DNA of 64,000 bases, from positions 8,214,001 through 8,278,000 of the forward strand of contig JBBDHG010000008.1 in NCBI GenBank assembly GCA_037951165.1, given 5' to 3'. The position numbers were made by a program, and so were the translations under genes. Source of the stretch: Lophius americanus. Lineage: Eukaryota > Chordata > Actinopteri > Lophiiformes > Lophiidae. Below the pieces are notes generated by a model. The model saw only the letters and a list, made by a program, of their open reading frames with translations, had not been told where the DNA came from and did no database searches. This document shows, piece by piece, positions 1 through 10,350 of the stretch (position 1 is the stretch's first letter; each line of letters starts with the position of its first letter).

Positions 1-1426
1 TGCTAGTAACAGCATCGCTAGAGGTGGACGCGGCGCTAGGCTGCTTAGTGGGCTTAAAAAGCAATAAATTTAACAGAGAGTGTTGTACGTGTTGGCCGTA
101 TTATTTCAAGCTTGTTTTTCTTTGCCTTTTCTTTGATTTAAGCACCATAAAAACACCATCTGAATGTCTTAGAATGTCCAGTTTGTGTTGAAATACAATT
201 TTGCATCATTGGTGTTACTTCAATGAGAAAACAACAAAAACGCTTCCAAGCATGTGATCTCAGTGTGTTGTGGCTGATGACATCATGGTGTTGGAGGGAA
301 ATGATCTTATGATGCCTTCACTGACTCTCGCACCATGGATGAAAACTAATGAAAAAATCGCTGTGTGAATCCGGTCACAAATTTACTTCCTGTGATGCTC
401 AGCTCACTGCCGCTGGCAGCTGCTGAGGAGATGATGATGATGATGATGTTGATGGTGATGGTGATGGTGGTGATGATGATGCAGCAGAAGGCCTGCAGGA
501 GTTTATGATCCATGCAAATGGAGGAATCTGCATATTGTTGCACATGAGTTTGCCTAATGGACGCCTACACACTGGAGAGATGATAATAAAATAAAACACA
601 GAGTGGAAGCTAACTGCCGCACAAAATACACATACAGATGCACGAGCGCCGTTTGAATCATAGAAGGAAAGTAAAGACGGAAAGGAAACCAGGAAAGGAT
701 TTCAAAATAATTAACACATCGAAAATATGTATGTAACCCTTTGATGTACTTACAGCATGCTATTAACTAGCAATGTTTCTATTCTTATGTCTGTAGTCAA
801 ATATTTTGAAATCCAATTTCTTACCCTCACTGCTACCTAAAAGGTAAGAGGAAGAGGGCTCGTCACGCGCACCTCATCATGCAAGAATCTAAAAATTGGA
901 CCCATGTTTGCTCAGCATTTAAATTAATAAATACTACTTACTTATTAAAAGTATCAATAAATACTAGCCGCAAAAAAACGTTCGTAGAAATTACATTGTA
1001 ATACTGATCAGTGGCAACAATGAATACAACCATACACATGACAAACAACATTCAGAATATTATACCACTGTAGTAGAGCTGGAGCAGCATGTAGTCAGGA
1101 AACAGTACATACAAATCATTTTTACTATCATAATAAGTTGAATTATTTTTAGAATTATGAACTTTAATGAATTAAAAATGAATGGCAAATATCATTACGT
1201 CACGAGGAATTGTTTTAACCAAGTAACACTAATGCGATTAGTGGGTCCAAACTGCTGGTTTTGCAGATTAACAAGTAGAAAATCTTTCAACATTCAGCAA
1301 TAGCATTGCTTTGTTTCTAAATAAACAATTAAAACAAATATATTTCAGAGTCTAAAGTAATTTTTTTGTAATTTTCAGAGATGCCCTGGTAATCTGACGC
1401 TTAATGTGCTATATGTAATGGAAAAC
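1..1426. other. Unique AT-rich non-coding stretch
   Basis: I see no gene, splice-framed exon or recognisable transposon here. The only structured part is the trinucleotide repeat at 426-481. The short open frames over that repeat are low-complexity (Ile/Ser/Pro runs) and are not evidence of coding. Confidence 0.5.
426..481. repeat. (GAT)n microsatellite, imperfect
   Basis: GAT/GGT triplets run for about 55 bases with several interruptions (GTT, GGT). The interruptions suggest an old or stabilised array. Open frames crossing it on the minus strand are only translations of the triplet repeat. Confidence 0.9.
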
Positions 1427-1457
1427 AATTCATAACCATACAATATGGTTATGAATT
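1427..1457. repeat. Perfect 14-bp hairpin, 3-nt loop
   Basis: AATTCATAACCATA (1427-1440) is followed, after CAA, by its exact reverse complement at 1444-1457. It sits three bases before the apparent start of the LTR-like block at 1460. It may be chance, a template-switch product or part of the insertion junction. Confidence 0.85.
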
Positions 1458-1983
1458 CATGTTATGCCTGTTAAGTTATTTCTCGTTTTTTCTTGTTTTG
1501 GTACCCTGGTTTATTTTAACGGTTTATTTTCATCCTCCTGTTCTATGTATCCTGTTTTACTCTGAAAACGTTGCCCTTCGTTGTTTGATAAGCTTTACAC
1601 TTCCTGTCCTGGCTTCTTTGATCCATTTAACCTTATGTTCCCTTTCTTTAGTTTTTTGTTACACTCGCCTGTCCCTTGTGTTAATACCTGCTGTCTATGT
1701 GTTTCACTTGTGTTCCTTCTCCCTCACTGTCATCATCATGTTCACCTGTGTTTCCCCTCCAGCTGTGTCTCATTGTCTCGTTACCTCAGTGTATAAAGTC
1801 TGTCCTCACCTTTCCTTCTGGGCCAGTTCCTCATCGATGTCTCGTTGTCACACGTCCTCGTTTTGAACCCTGCCTGTTTGAAGACATTGAGTTTTGGATT
1901 CTGGACTTTGAATTCTGTGTTTTATTAAATTAACTAAAATGGACTTGATCTGCCTCCATGTTATGTCTGCGAGTGGGTCTTAA

Positions 1984-2603
1984 CCCTCTTATCCCTATGC
2001 TGTCGCCGCCGACAGGATTTGGCATGTATAATAAATTAAATGTATTATTATTATTATTATTATACTTCTCATTACCGTAACTCCTAGACCGTTTATGATA
2101 TCTAGAAAATGCAAAAACTACCAGAAAGCAGTTAAATATATCTTGCGCCCATATATTAGTCGTCACAGTGGCCCAGGACTTCCGCACTACTATCGTCCAA
2201 TCACAGACAAGATTCACCAGCGTGTCAAATATTTGTAACATGAAATTTATTATAAAAACAGGCAGCAAAAAGAAACTGAAAGGCCAGGACTGACAATTTT
2301 TTTTGTAACTATGTAAAATAGTTCACAGTTGAAATTGTTCATGTGAAATTGTTTGTTTAGGTCATTTTAGAGTTCTTATCCTGTTATAAACTTGAAAAAT
2401 CCAAATCCATTATTGTTCTTTTTCCCTTTAAACTGTTATTGCACAGTCAAAAACACACGGTAATACTGAGTAACTACCAGATATTGAAAGTTGAAGTTAT
2501 CTTGGAAAAATGGACAGAAGCACTCACACAGTACACATTTTTTGACATTTTACAGCCATAAATAAATCCAGGCGGCCTGAATATAATTATAGTCATAAGA
2601 GGG
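1984..2603. mobile_element. Non-autonomous piggyBac-type MITE
   Basis: The 620-bp element is flanked on both sides by TTAA (1980-1983 and 2604-2607), the target duplication of piggyBac elements. Its terminal inverted repeats start CCCTCTTAT on the left and end ATAAGAGGG on the right, 9 bp perfect and about 15 bp with mismatches. piggyBac termini typically begin CCC(T) next to TTAA. There is no transposase frame. Inside lie a CTGTCG..CGACAG stem (2000-2015) and an (ATT)n run (2042-2063). It lies inside an LTR whose sequence continues on the far side, so it inserted after the LTR did. Confidence 0.78.
2042..2063. repeat. (ATT)n microsatellite inside MITE
   Basis: About seven ATT units preceded by TAAATTAAATG. 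It resembles LINE/SINE tails but lies within the piggyBac-type element. Confidence 0.8.
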
Positions 2604-2834
2604 TTAAGCTCTACTCCTGCCTCAGTTCCTAGTATCTGTATGCGTGTATGTGTAAATGAGTCTTTATAATTTTATGGATATGAGCACAGTCAGAGGGTGA
2701 AGTATACACAGACGGTGTATATATGTAATTATATACCCGAATCGTCTGAAGTCTGTCACAGATCCTATGTGTTGGTCAAAAGCTATCTCATGGATCATTT
2801 ACAACTTTCATAACGACACATTGTGCGTTGTGTG

Positions 2835-3515
2835 AGGAAAAACAGTGTGTTTTGGTAATGGTTGGGTTCCACATTTCTGAGACTAGGTGAAACTTTATCT
2901 CAAAGTGTTGGGACCTTAATTTCTGAACTGTTTCCGACTTAGCCCAAATACTCTCAAAGTTCAGTTTTTACAGTTTTATGATAAACCTTTTTGGTTTTCC
3001 TAACCATTTGTTTTTATTACAAATTTGGTGCATATAAATCGACTCAAGGAGATATATCTAGTAAATATCGTGTTTTACTTTAGTAGTTCATATTTTATTC
3101 ACTAAAGGGAGCTCTTTTCTTTTTACTTTATTTTTTTTTTTTTAAGAAAAGCACTGTTTCCCGGACATAACTATAAACTATATCATGGATCATTTACAAA
3201 TGTGGTACCTACATAGGCCTTAGTGAAATGAATAACTGGATTGATTTTGGGGAAGGCTTGTTGTGTATAGTTTTGACATTATGGGGAGTTTATTTCTGAT
3301 TTCGGCCCATAATTTCTCCATTGATGGTGCCATTTAGTCTTTTTTTTTTTTTTTTTCTTTTTTTTCTTATTTTATTCCATTCTAGTACAGTCTATACTTA
3401 GTGCATATGAGTCAACTAAAGGAGATCTATATGAACCGTATATCATATTTTACTCCAAAAGTTCACATTGGAGTGAGGGAATTGGCGACTTTTTAGGGAT
3501 ACACCCTTGCTGTCA
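2835..3515 (+). repeat. Unclassified interspersed repeat, copy 1
   Basis: This copy contains two successive modules of the family. Each has an anchor like 'TTGGTGCATATAAATCGACT' (about 3024 and 3398), then AAGGAGAT..TAT, a 'CATATTTTACTC' type stretch, and 'GGGAGCTCTTT' followed by A-rich sequence and CACTGTTTCCCGGACATAACT. Poly-T runs (3127-3144, 3341-3367) interrupt it. It ends with ATACACCCTTGCTGTCA, a broken form of the family's terminal stem-loop. I do not recognise the family. Confidence 0.65.
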
Positions 3516-4133
3516 CTGTGTGTCTTGTTATGTTGTTATGATATGAGACTGATTTAAATGTATTTGATGAAAATGGGATGGTCACTGAAATACCAAACTT
3601 CTTCGCGACAGACGGAATTATATTTAGAGAGGCTGAAAACACGTTTAACTGTTGAGATCGAACGATCGTTTGGCAAACATGAAACAAAGTTGTAGTTCGT
3701 GAAAAAGAGCGGCTTCGGGCCTCTCTGCATCGGCACAGCTCAATGATTGTGGAAGAACAAAACAAGCTCTCTCATTTTTGGCATGGGTTATATCTCCTGT
3801 TAAACTCTTGACAGACATTTTCTTGTCTTCAGTAAAGAAATTAATTTAGCATTGCTGCGGTTGGCTCTTTACACAGACACTGATGCTGCCTTAAATCATT
3901 GGATGAGTGTTGGAATGCAGGCGTCGCTGAATTCTGCCTGTTAGTTTCAAGTGGCAATGCTGTTGGTTGTGGGTGGACGACAGCTCTGCTAATTAATGCA
4001 ACCATAAACACTGAGTGAGTTTCACACTGTGTGAAATTATTATCCAAAATACATTCTCCTGAAAACAACCACTCTGGTCAGAGGGCTAATGCTTCTTTAA
4101 AGGTGTCTAATTGTTTCATCAAACTAGTACTTT

Positions 4134-4135
<2 letters not shown>
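3516..4135. other. No feature recognised
   Basis: Unique sequence with only short, unsupported open frames on the minus strand. No similarity to the repeats elsewhere in the window was seen. Confidence 0.45.

Positions 4136-4170
<35 letters not shown>
4136..4170. repeat. (AT)n microsatellite
   Basis: About 17 uninterrupted AT units, directly next to the LTR-like block that begins near 4173. Confidence 0.95.
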
Positions 4171-4172
<2 letters not shown>

Positions 4173-4705
4173 TGTGCTTTTCTTCTGTTCTTTTCTAGAT
4201 TCCCTGTCTTGTCATTATTTATTTTTAACTTTGTGTTCTTAACCTGGCTTTCTCTATAAGATTATTATCTTCCTTCCTCCTTGATGGTTCAATATTCTCA
4301 CTTGTCCCCAGTCTTCACATGTTCCCCATTTATCCTTGTTTCTCTATGCACTTAAGTATGTATTTTCCTCTTTGTCAGTTGGTTTTTTGACATGAATGTT
4401 TCACGTCCCGTCACATGCTCAAGCCATTTTCCTTTCCCCCATTCAGTCCCTTGTGTATTTAATAAGTGGCCTCTGTGGTGTTGGTTGTTGCTTACCTTTT
4501 TGGATTTTGCTTCAGTGAGTTTAGATTTAGTGCTTTTGTTGCCTGCTCCTTGGACTCTGCTGCAGCCCTTTGGATTATATTTTAGCCTCATTTGGATTTT
4601 TTCCCCCTCTTCTCTGAAGTAATTTCCCATATATTGACTATTAAATCATTGAACTACATCCTGTGTTGTCTACCTTTGGGTCCTGCTTTGAACTGAAACC
4701 TAACA
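4173..4705 (+). mobile_element. Solo LTR-like block
   Basis: The block starts TGTGCTTTTC and ends AAACCTAACA. Its right part has the layout of the other LTRs in the window: a promoter-like pyrimidine-rich half, 'CCCTTGTGTATTTAATAAG' as a possible TATA region, 'TTGGACTCTGC', then 'CTACCTTTGGGTCCTGC' and a terminal CTAACA. 'TTGGGTCC..' before a CTAACA end is the same pattern as the LTR at 8583-9076. No pol or gag sequence adjoins it. The exact left end is uncertain because it merges into the AT repeat. Confidence 0.6.
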
Positions 4706-5491
4706 ATATTCCCCACTGACGAAGTGTTGTTTCGCCAACTCACACGCCATCAGCTACTAATAGGAGTGCTACTTTTATGACTTGCAATCCATGAAACAAG
4801 CTTTACACACCCCAGGATTGTTGAGCAGGTCTCTTTGCATTCAAAGGCATTTTCTGATCAGTTGTTGTCGGTCCACTGACACATAAGTGTCCCCAAAACA
4901 AAGACGATTAACGGTTTAAACACCAATAGGCAATAGCTGTTAATACACAATAATAGTCTTAACAAAAGATTTGGTAATTTTACAGCTTCTCCAATGACAG
5001 TGGGGCTGTTAGTGGCCACAACTCTGGCTTTTTGCTGTAGGTCAAGGTCAAACATTGAAGTTCTCCATTAGAGGGGACGCCTCAATGTTCCAGGTGTCAT
5101 GCTGGACAGAGGAATCCGTCGGCTAGAGTTGACACAGCAGCACCTGCTACCTCTGCTCGTCACCCCTCTGGGGGCTCTAGAGGTTCTTATAAAACTACCA
5201 TGAAGTGGTTCTGTCATGAGATTAGATGATTTATGTGAAACTTGGGGAAAAGATGGAGCATAAACCAGAAGCGACAACATTCTCCTTTCCCATCTGAAGA
5301 TAAAACATTCATATTTCACTGAGGAAGACTGTGCCGAGACTTATAAGAAAGTATCTTTCCTTGTTCTTTTCAAATCCATAACTTTTGAAGTGGCTTCGGG
5401 ATGTTGGAGGAATACGTACACAGGTGGAAAAGTGTAAGATAGAACAGAAGGAGAATTTAGCTGTTGAGGGTCATTGAGATATTAAGAGAAC
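4706..5491. other. No feature recognised
   Basis: Unique sequence. Short minus-strand frames (for example 5068-5319) have no recognisable domain, and I see no splice-framed exon. Confidence 0.45.
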
Positions 5492-5549
5492 CTTTATAGT
5501 TTGTTGAATTTCCCAACAAACTATAAAGTAATCAGCAAGATCTTTAAAT
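5492..5549. repeat. 15-bp hairpin joined to a 24-nt LINE copy
   Basis: CTTTATAGTTTGTTG (5492-5506) and its exact reverse complement (5514-5528) flank a 7-nt loop. Overlapping the right arm, 5526-5549 is identical over 24 nt to 6200-6223 inside the L2 fragment downstream. This looks like a small templated insertion. Confidence 0.8.
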
Positions 5550-5782
5550 ATGAAAAAGGTTTCATATTTTTTGTCTTAGCAGATTTTTTACTTCATTTCG
5601 ACTGTTAATGGTTTTTGTTTTGTCATTTCTGTTTCCAATTTTATTTTGAAAGTTCATCACTGTCATCATTTGCTGTAAACTTCCTGCATCTATTTCTGTC
5701 TGCTTTTCCCTCTTATTCCTTCTATTTAATGTTTTGTTAATTTCTGATATTACTGATACTTTATCTCATCCCCATGGATTTC

Positions 5783-6300
5783 TTAAAATAATAATAATAA
5801 TAATTTAAAAGAATATTCTATTGCACTTTTCAAAAAACAGTAACAAAGTGCTTTACATGATGAAAATGGAAAGGAATTAATAGACACCAACAAGGACAGT
5901 AAAGTATATTATATTAATATTAAAATGAAAAGAGAGCATCTGGTAATGAGACTGTGTGATCAGTTGACCAAAATGCTTTCTTGAGAAGATGTGCCTTAAG
6001 AAGTTTTTTGAAGGATGTTCCTGATTCTGCAGTCTCTGCTCCTCATGCAGGGAGTTCCAGCGCTGAGAGAACTTGACAGAAATAGACCATCGGACTCAGG
6101 AGCAGCCAGCGGAGCTCTGTCTGGAGATCTGGGCCTGCGGCTCATAAGGCTGAAACAGCTCAGTGATGTAGCTGGGAGCTAATCCATGAGGGGCTTTAGA
6201 AGTAATCAGCAAGATCTTTAAATCAATTCTAAAACGAATGGGTAAGCAGTGAAAAGAGGCTAAAACATGGTTGATGTGGTCTTGACATGTTTGTCAAAAC
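5783..6300 (-). mobile_element. L2-type LINE 3' end
   Basis: Read on the minus strand, this encodes a decayed LINE C-terminus with segments like 'APSYITELFQPYEP' and a frameshifted follow-on. It then has the 3' UTR with 'GTAAAGCACTTTGTTACTG' and an (ATT)n tail at 5788-5803. It matches the fragment at 29.37-29.83 kb in content and order, so both come from the same L2-like lineage. Several frameshifts and stops show it is dead. It is 5'-truncated at about 6300, as usual for LINEs. Confidence 0.75.
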
Positions 6301-6359
6301 CTGAGCTGCTCTTCCTCTCTCTCCAGATCACAGCTAGAGAGGAAGGACTATCGTTGAAA

Positions 6360-6763
6360 TGTTCCTTCATTGATTTAAGTCCACGTTCACCCCTGATTGT
6401 CTGCTCCACTCACCTGTCCATGTAATCCCCCACATCAGCTGCATCTTATTAGTCTTTTTTTACGTCTGGGTTTCTCCGCTCTCCTTCGTCAGTTTGTCTA
6501 CTCCTCTTCGTCATGCTCCGCTGTGTTTCTGTGTTGTCTTCTATATGCTTTCCAGGTGTTTTTGGCAGTCACTAAGTTTACTTTTTTCATGATTTAATAT
6601 CTTTTATCTTGATTTTACCGATGCTTGTTGTATTTGTAATAGTTTTCCTTGGACTGGTGGACTCCGTTTTTCTGTCTTCCAGTTTTTTCTTTTTAAAGTT
6701 TTATATCCAAGGACTTTACTCATGGTTTTTCTACATTTGGGTTCTGTTTCTGAACAAACACTA
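6360..6763 (+). mobile_element. Degraded solo LTR-like block
   Basis: A pyrimidine-rich stretch has 'CACTCACCTGTCC' and 'CATCAGCTGCATCTTATTAG'. It is followed by 'CTTGGACTGGTGGACTCCG' and a terminal pattern 'ACATTTGGGTTCTGTTTCTG' close to AACAAACACTA. The order matches the other LTR blocks, but the boundaries are unclear and no TATA motif is obvious. The left edge abuts the L2 fragment. Confidence 0.45.
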
Positions 6764-8235
6764 ATCAAAAGGAGCATATAGTTACCCTCGTAAAGGGTGT
6801 GGTTTCTCCAAGTGGCGTTCTTTGACATTTGAACTTGAGTTTTACATCTTCTTTGCTAATATTCTGCTATAATATGGGGGGTTTTTGGACAGAGATCTTA
6901 CAGTTTAATTTTAACACCACTTTATAACGTTTTCTTTGTCGAAATGAGACTTCCCACATTCCACACATATCATTGGAATGAACATCAGTAGATGTATTAA
7001 TTTTTTCCCAGTGATGTATTTTTTCCCTTCCAGCAGCAGCATCATCTGTTGGGGCCGTGGCGGTCCATAAAGCTCCATCCTATTTCCCACCCACTGTTAA
7101 CAACCCCCCCAAGTCTTCATCGATTTCCACTGAGCAGATTCCTCCTGCAGAACAGTTCCCTCCTTGTATGTTGAGAGCACGTCTCCGACAGCTGAGTCCG
7201 CCTCATAGCCTGTGGCAATCGTCTGGAGTGGAAGGACCAGACAATGACTCGCCTCAAAGCGGCGGCAGATGTCCAAGTGATGGCTGCAGACGCTTCCTTT
7301 CATCGGAGGCGGATAGCGCTCCTCACAGCTGCTTTCACTGGTTACATGAACAATATCAAAAAAAAAAAAAGAAGAGGACTTATCCTTTCAGAGTTAAAGT
7401 GGCACTCGGTACAATGTTGACCATTGTAGATGAGGTATTTTTGTCCCGAACAGACTCTTTATTTTTGAGGGAAGAGTATCCATCAGGGACCTTGAGTAGT
7501 TACATTCAGTCAGCTTAATGCATCTGGCACAAACAAGCCAGATGATTTTGTTGTTGCTTCTGGCAGCCCAGAGTTTTTGCCGTCAAAAATGTGGGCCTTT
7601 TGGGAAGAGGTAATCTTAACCTGTATCTTCATTGAAGAAAAACCTTTTTAAACAACATTCTCCCAGCTCAACATTGAAAAGTAGGGTTGAGAAATAGTAT
7701 TTTATTAATAAAAAAAAAAGTGGTTGGAAGTCTGGAAGATTGCTGGCCTTTCAATTACAAAAGACCTTTCCAGGCAATTTCAGGGAAATGTCAATGTGGT
7801 GTATTTTCTCCTTAATTTAAATGTATCTGAAAGTTATGATGAACATTTTAATAGTGTGTTGTTTTCTGTTCAGTGCTGTTGATGGTGGACTGACCCATAA
7901 CCAGAAAACATTAACTCCCAAAAACTGGAGCACTAGGTTTGATTTTTATTAAGATACGTATTTTTTACATATGTATTTTAAGTACTCTTATTTTGAAGGA
8001 TTACAGCACAAGTTAAATGGATCGGCATTGTGTATGTGTTCTTAAGGTGGTAAAATTAATGTACACTCCATCCTCCTCGCGGTGTGTTTCTGAAACTAAT
8101 TGTAAGACATTTTGGAGTGAAAATAAAACTTTGTACGCCCTGGTCAGTCCTTGGTATGTTCTACGGTTGCTTTGACAAGAGACGCTTACAGATTAGCAGT
8201 AAATCATTTTGTGCACTGAAGAGTTTTTTCTTTTA
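6764..8235. other. No gene recognised
   Basis: A 153-codon open frame at 7057-7518 begins with GTG rather than ATG, contains a run of Lys from a poly-A tract and matches no family I know. A pyrimidine tract ending in CAG at about 7032 could act as a splice acceptor, but nothing else supports an exon. The rest is AT-rich unique sequence. Confidence 0.4.
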
Positions 8236-8350
8236 AAAAAGTACAGATTTTTTGACATAACTTCACATTTAATTCGAGGTGTTAAGTCAGGACGTTGGAA
8301 TGTACAATGCAGTGGATTGGGAAGTTTTTGACCGCGTAGGTCTGGTTTTA
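8236..8350 (+). repeat. Unclassified interspersed repeat, copy 2
   Basis: Only the 3' end of the family is present: 'GACATAACTTCACATTTAAT', GGTGTTAAGTCAGG, 'CAATGCAGTGGATTGGGAAG', then CGCGTAGGTCTGGTTTT. The terminal stem-loop region is eroded. Confidence 0.55.
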
Positions 8351-8582
8351 TTTGTTATTTGGAATATTTTAATATTACAAAATAAAGATTGTTATTTTCA
8401 TATTTGTTTTTTGATCATTTTTTTTTATATGTGATTCAATTTAACGTCAAAATAATCTACTTTCTATTTTATTGTTTTGGCTATTTTAGCTTTTATTTTA
8501 TTTTTTTGTACGCAAAACAAACTGTACATTAATCCCTCAATATAGGAAGACTTAACGGGAAGTCTTTGGTTTCGTATCAGTT

Positions 8583-9076
8583 TGTTAGGAACTCTCCTGG
8601 GGTTTAGCTTGGACCCAAACGCAGACACAAGACGCGGCAGAGCAGGCGCAAAAATATTTATTTCTAAACTAAAGGCACGAGGAAAAACAGGAACAAAAAC
8701 ACTAGGATAAACTAGACACGGGAGAAGGCTGGGGCATGTGATGACTCGTTTAACATCATGCAACGAACTGGCATCGAAGGGAAGGTAAGGACAGACTTTA
8801 TACACTGACGTTATGAGACACAGCTGGAGGGGAAACACAGGTGAGCATGATGACCAATCACAGAACAGACACAGAGGGAGAACGGACCACAAGTAAAACA
8901 CCCAAAAGCAACACAAACAAAATAACAGAACTTCCCCTAATAATAAATAAAGACAAAGTCTTGACGGAACCCCCACCTCAAGGAACGGATACCAGACATA
9001 CCAAAAGTCCAAATCCAAAGAATTTAACACAAACCGGGTGAGAGGAGGGACAAAATACGAAAAAAAAAATTCAACA
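8583..9076 (-). mobile_element. 3' LTR of a Ty3/Gypsy-type element
   Basis: On the minus strand this 494-bp LTR starts TGTTGAATTTTTTTT and ends TTCCTAACA, so the termini are TGTT..AACA. It carries 'GTGATTGGTCATCATG' (a CCAAT box on the opposite strand), 'CACCTGTGTTTCCCCTCC', 'AGTGTATAAAGTCTGTCC' as a likely TATA box, and 'AGAAATAAATATTTTTG' as a likely polyadenylation region. The 188-codon frame across it on the minus strand is a by-product of the LTR and is not a gene. The internal region continues at 9077. Confidence 0.78.
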
Positions 9077-9431
9077 ATCCCGGATTTCGTCCAGCAAACC
9101 TATACTGTCCGGTGGACAACCTGAAGGCAGGGCTGGAGCCAGGCAGCACCAGAGTGACCACTCTGGGGGTCGAGGAGGAGGGCGCTTTTGAAGGCGAACC
9201 CGGTCACGAGGAGCCCGAGGAGGCGGTCGCCCGTGGAGGCCAACCCGGTCACGAGGAAGAGGTCGCCCGTAGAGGCGAACCAGGTCTCGTGGAGGAGGTC
9301 GCCCGTGGAGGAGAACCAGTTCACGAAGCCACCGGTAGTGAAAGTGGAAAGAGCCCTCAGGAGGCCGAGCCGGAGGCCAGCGGGCAGGATGGCGAAGCAG
9401 ATACTTCTCCAGGGCCCTGCGGCGAGGTGCA
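9077..9431 (-). mobile_element. Gypsy-type internal 3' region remnant
   Basis: On the minus strand this GC-rich segment reads from GCACCTCGCCGCAGG to 'GACAGTATAGGTTTGCTGGA', directly before the LTR. It is collinear with 50620-50940 on the plus strand, including repeats of a GGGCGACCTC / GGTTCGCCTCCA unit. All of gag and pol is missing. Open frames rich in Glu/Gly (one strand) or Pro/Arg (other strand) are by-products of the repeats. Confidence 0.75.
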
Positions 9432-9439
9432 TTGGTCAT

Positions 9440-9557
9440 TGCATGACCAATCACAGGACAGCCACAGAGGGAGAATGGAGCACAAGTAAAACACCCAAGG
9501 CAACACAATCAAAATAACAGAACTTCCCCTAATAATAAATAAAGACAAAGTCTTGAC
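9440..9557 (-). mobile_element. Fragment of the element's 5' LTR
   Basis: This 118-bp block matches the middle of the 3' LTR (about 8844-8965), including 'AACAGAACTTCCCCTAATAA' and AGACAAAGTCTTGAC. It lacks about 111 bp of one LTR end and about 260 bp of the other. With 8583-9431 it makes an LTR-internal-LTR order on the minus strand, so the locus is one element with a large internal deletion. Confidence 0.75.
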
Positions 9558-10129
9558 ACAGTTGCAACGTAAAAGAGCTAAAAACAGCAGAATTGCTCTT
9601 TAATTCGAGACAGCAGAAGCAACAACAGCATGGGACTCTCATAAAAACAAGCGTCTACTCCAAGAAACACACTCAGCATCTTTGGATTAAACCAAAGTGA
9701 TTGCAGACCCACTGAGGTTATTTGAACCTTTATTACTTTCCCTTGTGTGAGTGTGTTGTCGGAGCTGCTTAGCTTCCACTCCCACCTACATCGTTGCTAG
9801 ATGATTTGAATAATTCATGCTATGTGTTATTTATGTATTTGCTTATTCATGAAGGCGCAATGTTGTGTATACCGTGTCGCTGCGTTGGAGGTGAATGAAG
9901 GTATCGCTGGAGAGGGTGGCGGCCGAGGAGAAGCTTTATTTAATTATTTTGATCGTAATAGTGTCATGAAATTGGATCCTGTACAAGTCATCATTCCACA
10001 AAGAGTGCATGACCGGGTGGACAGAGGAAAGCTTGTTCCGCTTTTTGTCTCCCAGCATGACAGAATGAATGTCACCCTCACTTCGTCACTTCGCCCGTAA
10101 AACAAAAAACGGCCGGAAAGAAGCCCGCA
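9558..10129. other. No feature recognised
   Basis: Unique sequence. The 92-codon plus-strand frame at 9822-10100 has no recognisable domain. Confidence 0.45.
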
Positions 10130-10350
10130 GAGCCTCGGGCCAGGGGCTTCCCTCAGCCACCATCACTAATCTCATTTACTGCCTCTGACAGCAAGCACAA
10201 ACCGAGTTATCTGGAAAAAATGAGGGAGCGGCAGAGAAAGAGAGCCGAGCCGAGCCAGGAGATAAGGGCTGAAGTCAGGAAGTCGACAGCAGATAGCAGC
10301 TGCTCAGATAACGCCTTCATCTCCGAGCTGATCAACAGCTACTGTTAGCG
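10130..10350. other. Candidate conserved non-coding element
   Basis: This is a higher-GC block with no match to the repeats in the window and many codon-neutral features such as 'CATTTACTGCCTCTGACAGC' and 'CAGATAACGCCTTCATCTCC'. The call rests on composition only, so it is weak. No exon signal is seen. Confidence 0.2.

Larger units (their letters stand above)
1460..2634 (+). mobile_element. Solo LTR-like block, split by a MITE
   Basis: After removal of the inserted MITE (1984-2603 plus one TTAA), the block runs about 550 bp from TGTTATGCC to TTCCTAGTA. It shares a core at about 1740-1820 with the LTR at 8583-9076: 'CACCTGTGTTTCCCCTCC', then 'AGTGTATAAAGTCTGTCC', the expected region of a retroelement TATA box. 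Its end reads GTCTGCGAGTGGGTCT then CTCAGTTCCT, as in the other LTR (GTCTGCGTTTGGGTCC...TTCCTAACA). No internal retrotransposon sequence flanks it, so it is most likely a solo LTR of a Ty3/Gypsy-type element. The 135-residue open frame inside it is Leu/Phe/Ser-rich and not a known protein. Confidence 0.7.

Noticed and set aside
1459..1866. 135-codon open frame on the plus strand
   Set aside because: It is the translation of a pyrimidine-rich LTR; Leu/Phe/Ser/Cys-rich composition follows from that.
7057..7518. 153-codon open frame on the plus strand
   Set aside because: It starts with GTG, includes a Lys run from poly-A, shows no recognisable domain and has no supporting exon structure.
8464..9030. 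188-codon open frame on the minus strand
   Set aside because: It lies across the LTR at 8583-9076, covers its promoter-like region and has no protein family features.
9071..9517. Overlapping Glu/Gly- and Pro/Arg-rich frames on both strands
   Set aside because: They come from short GC-rich repeats in the retroelement's internal region.
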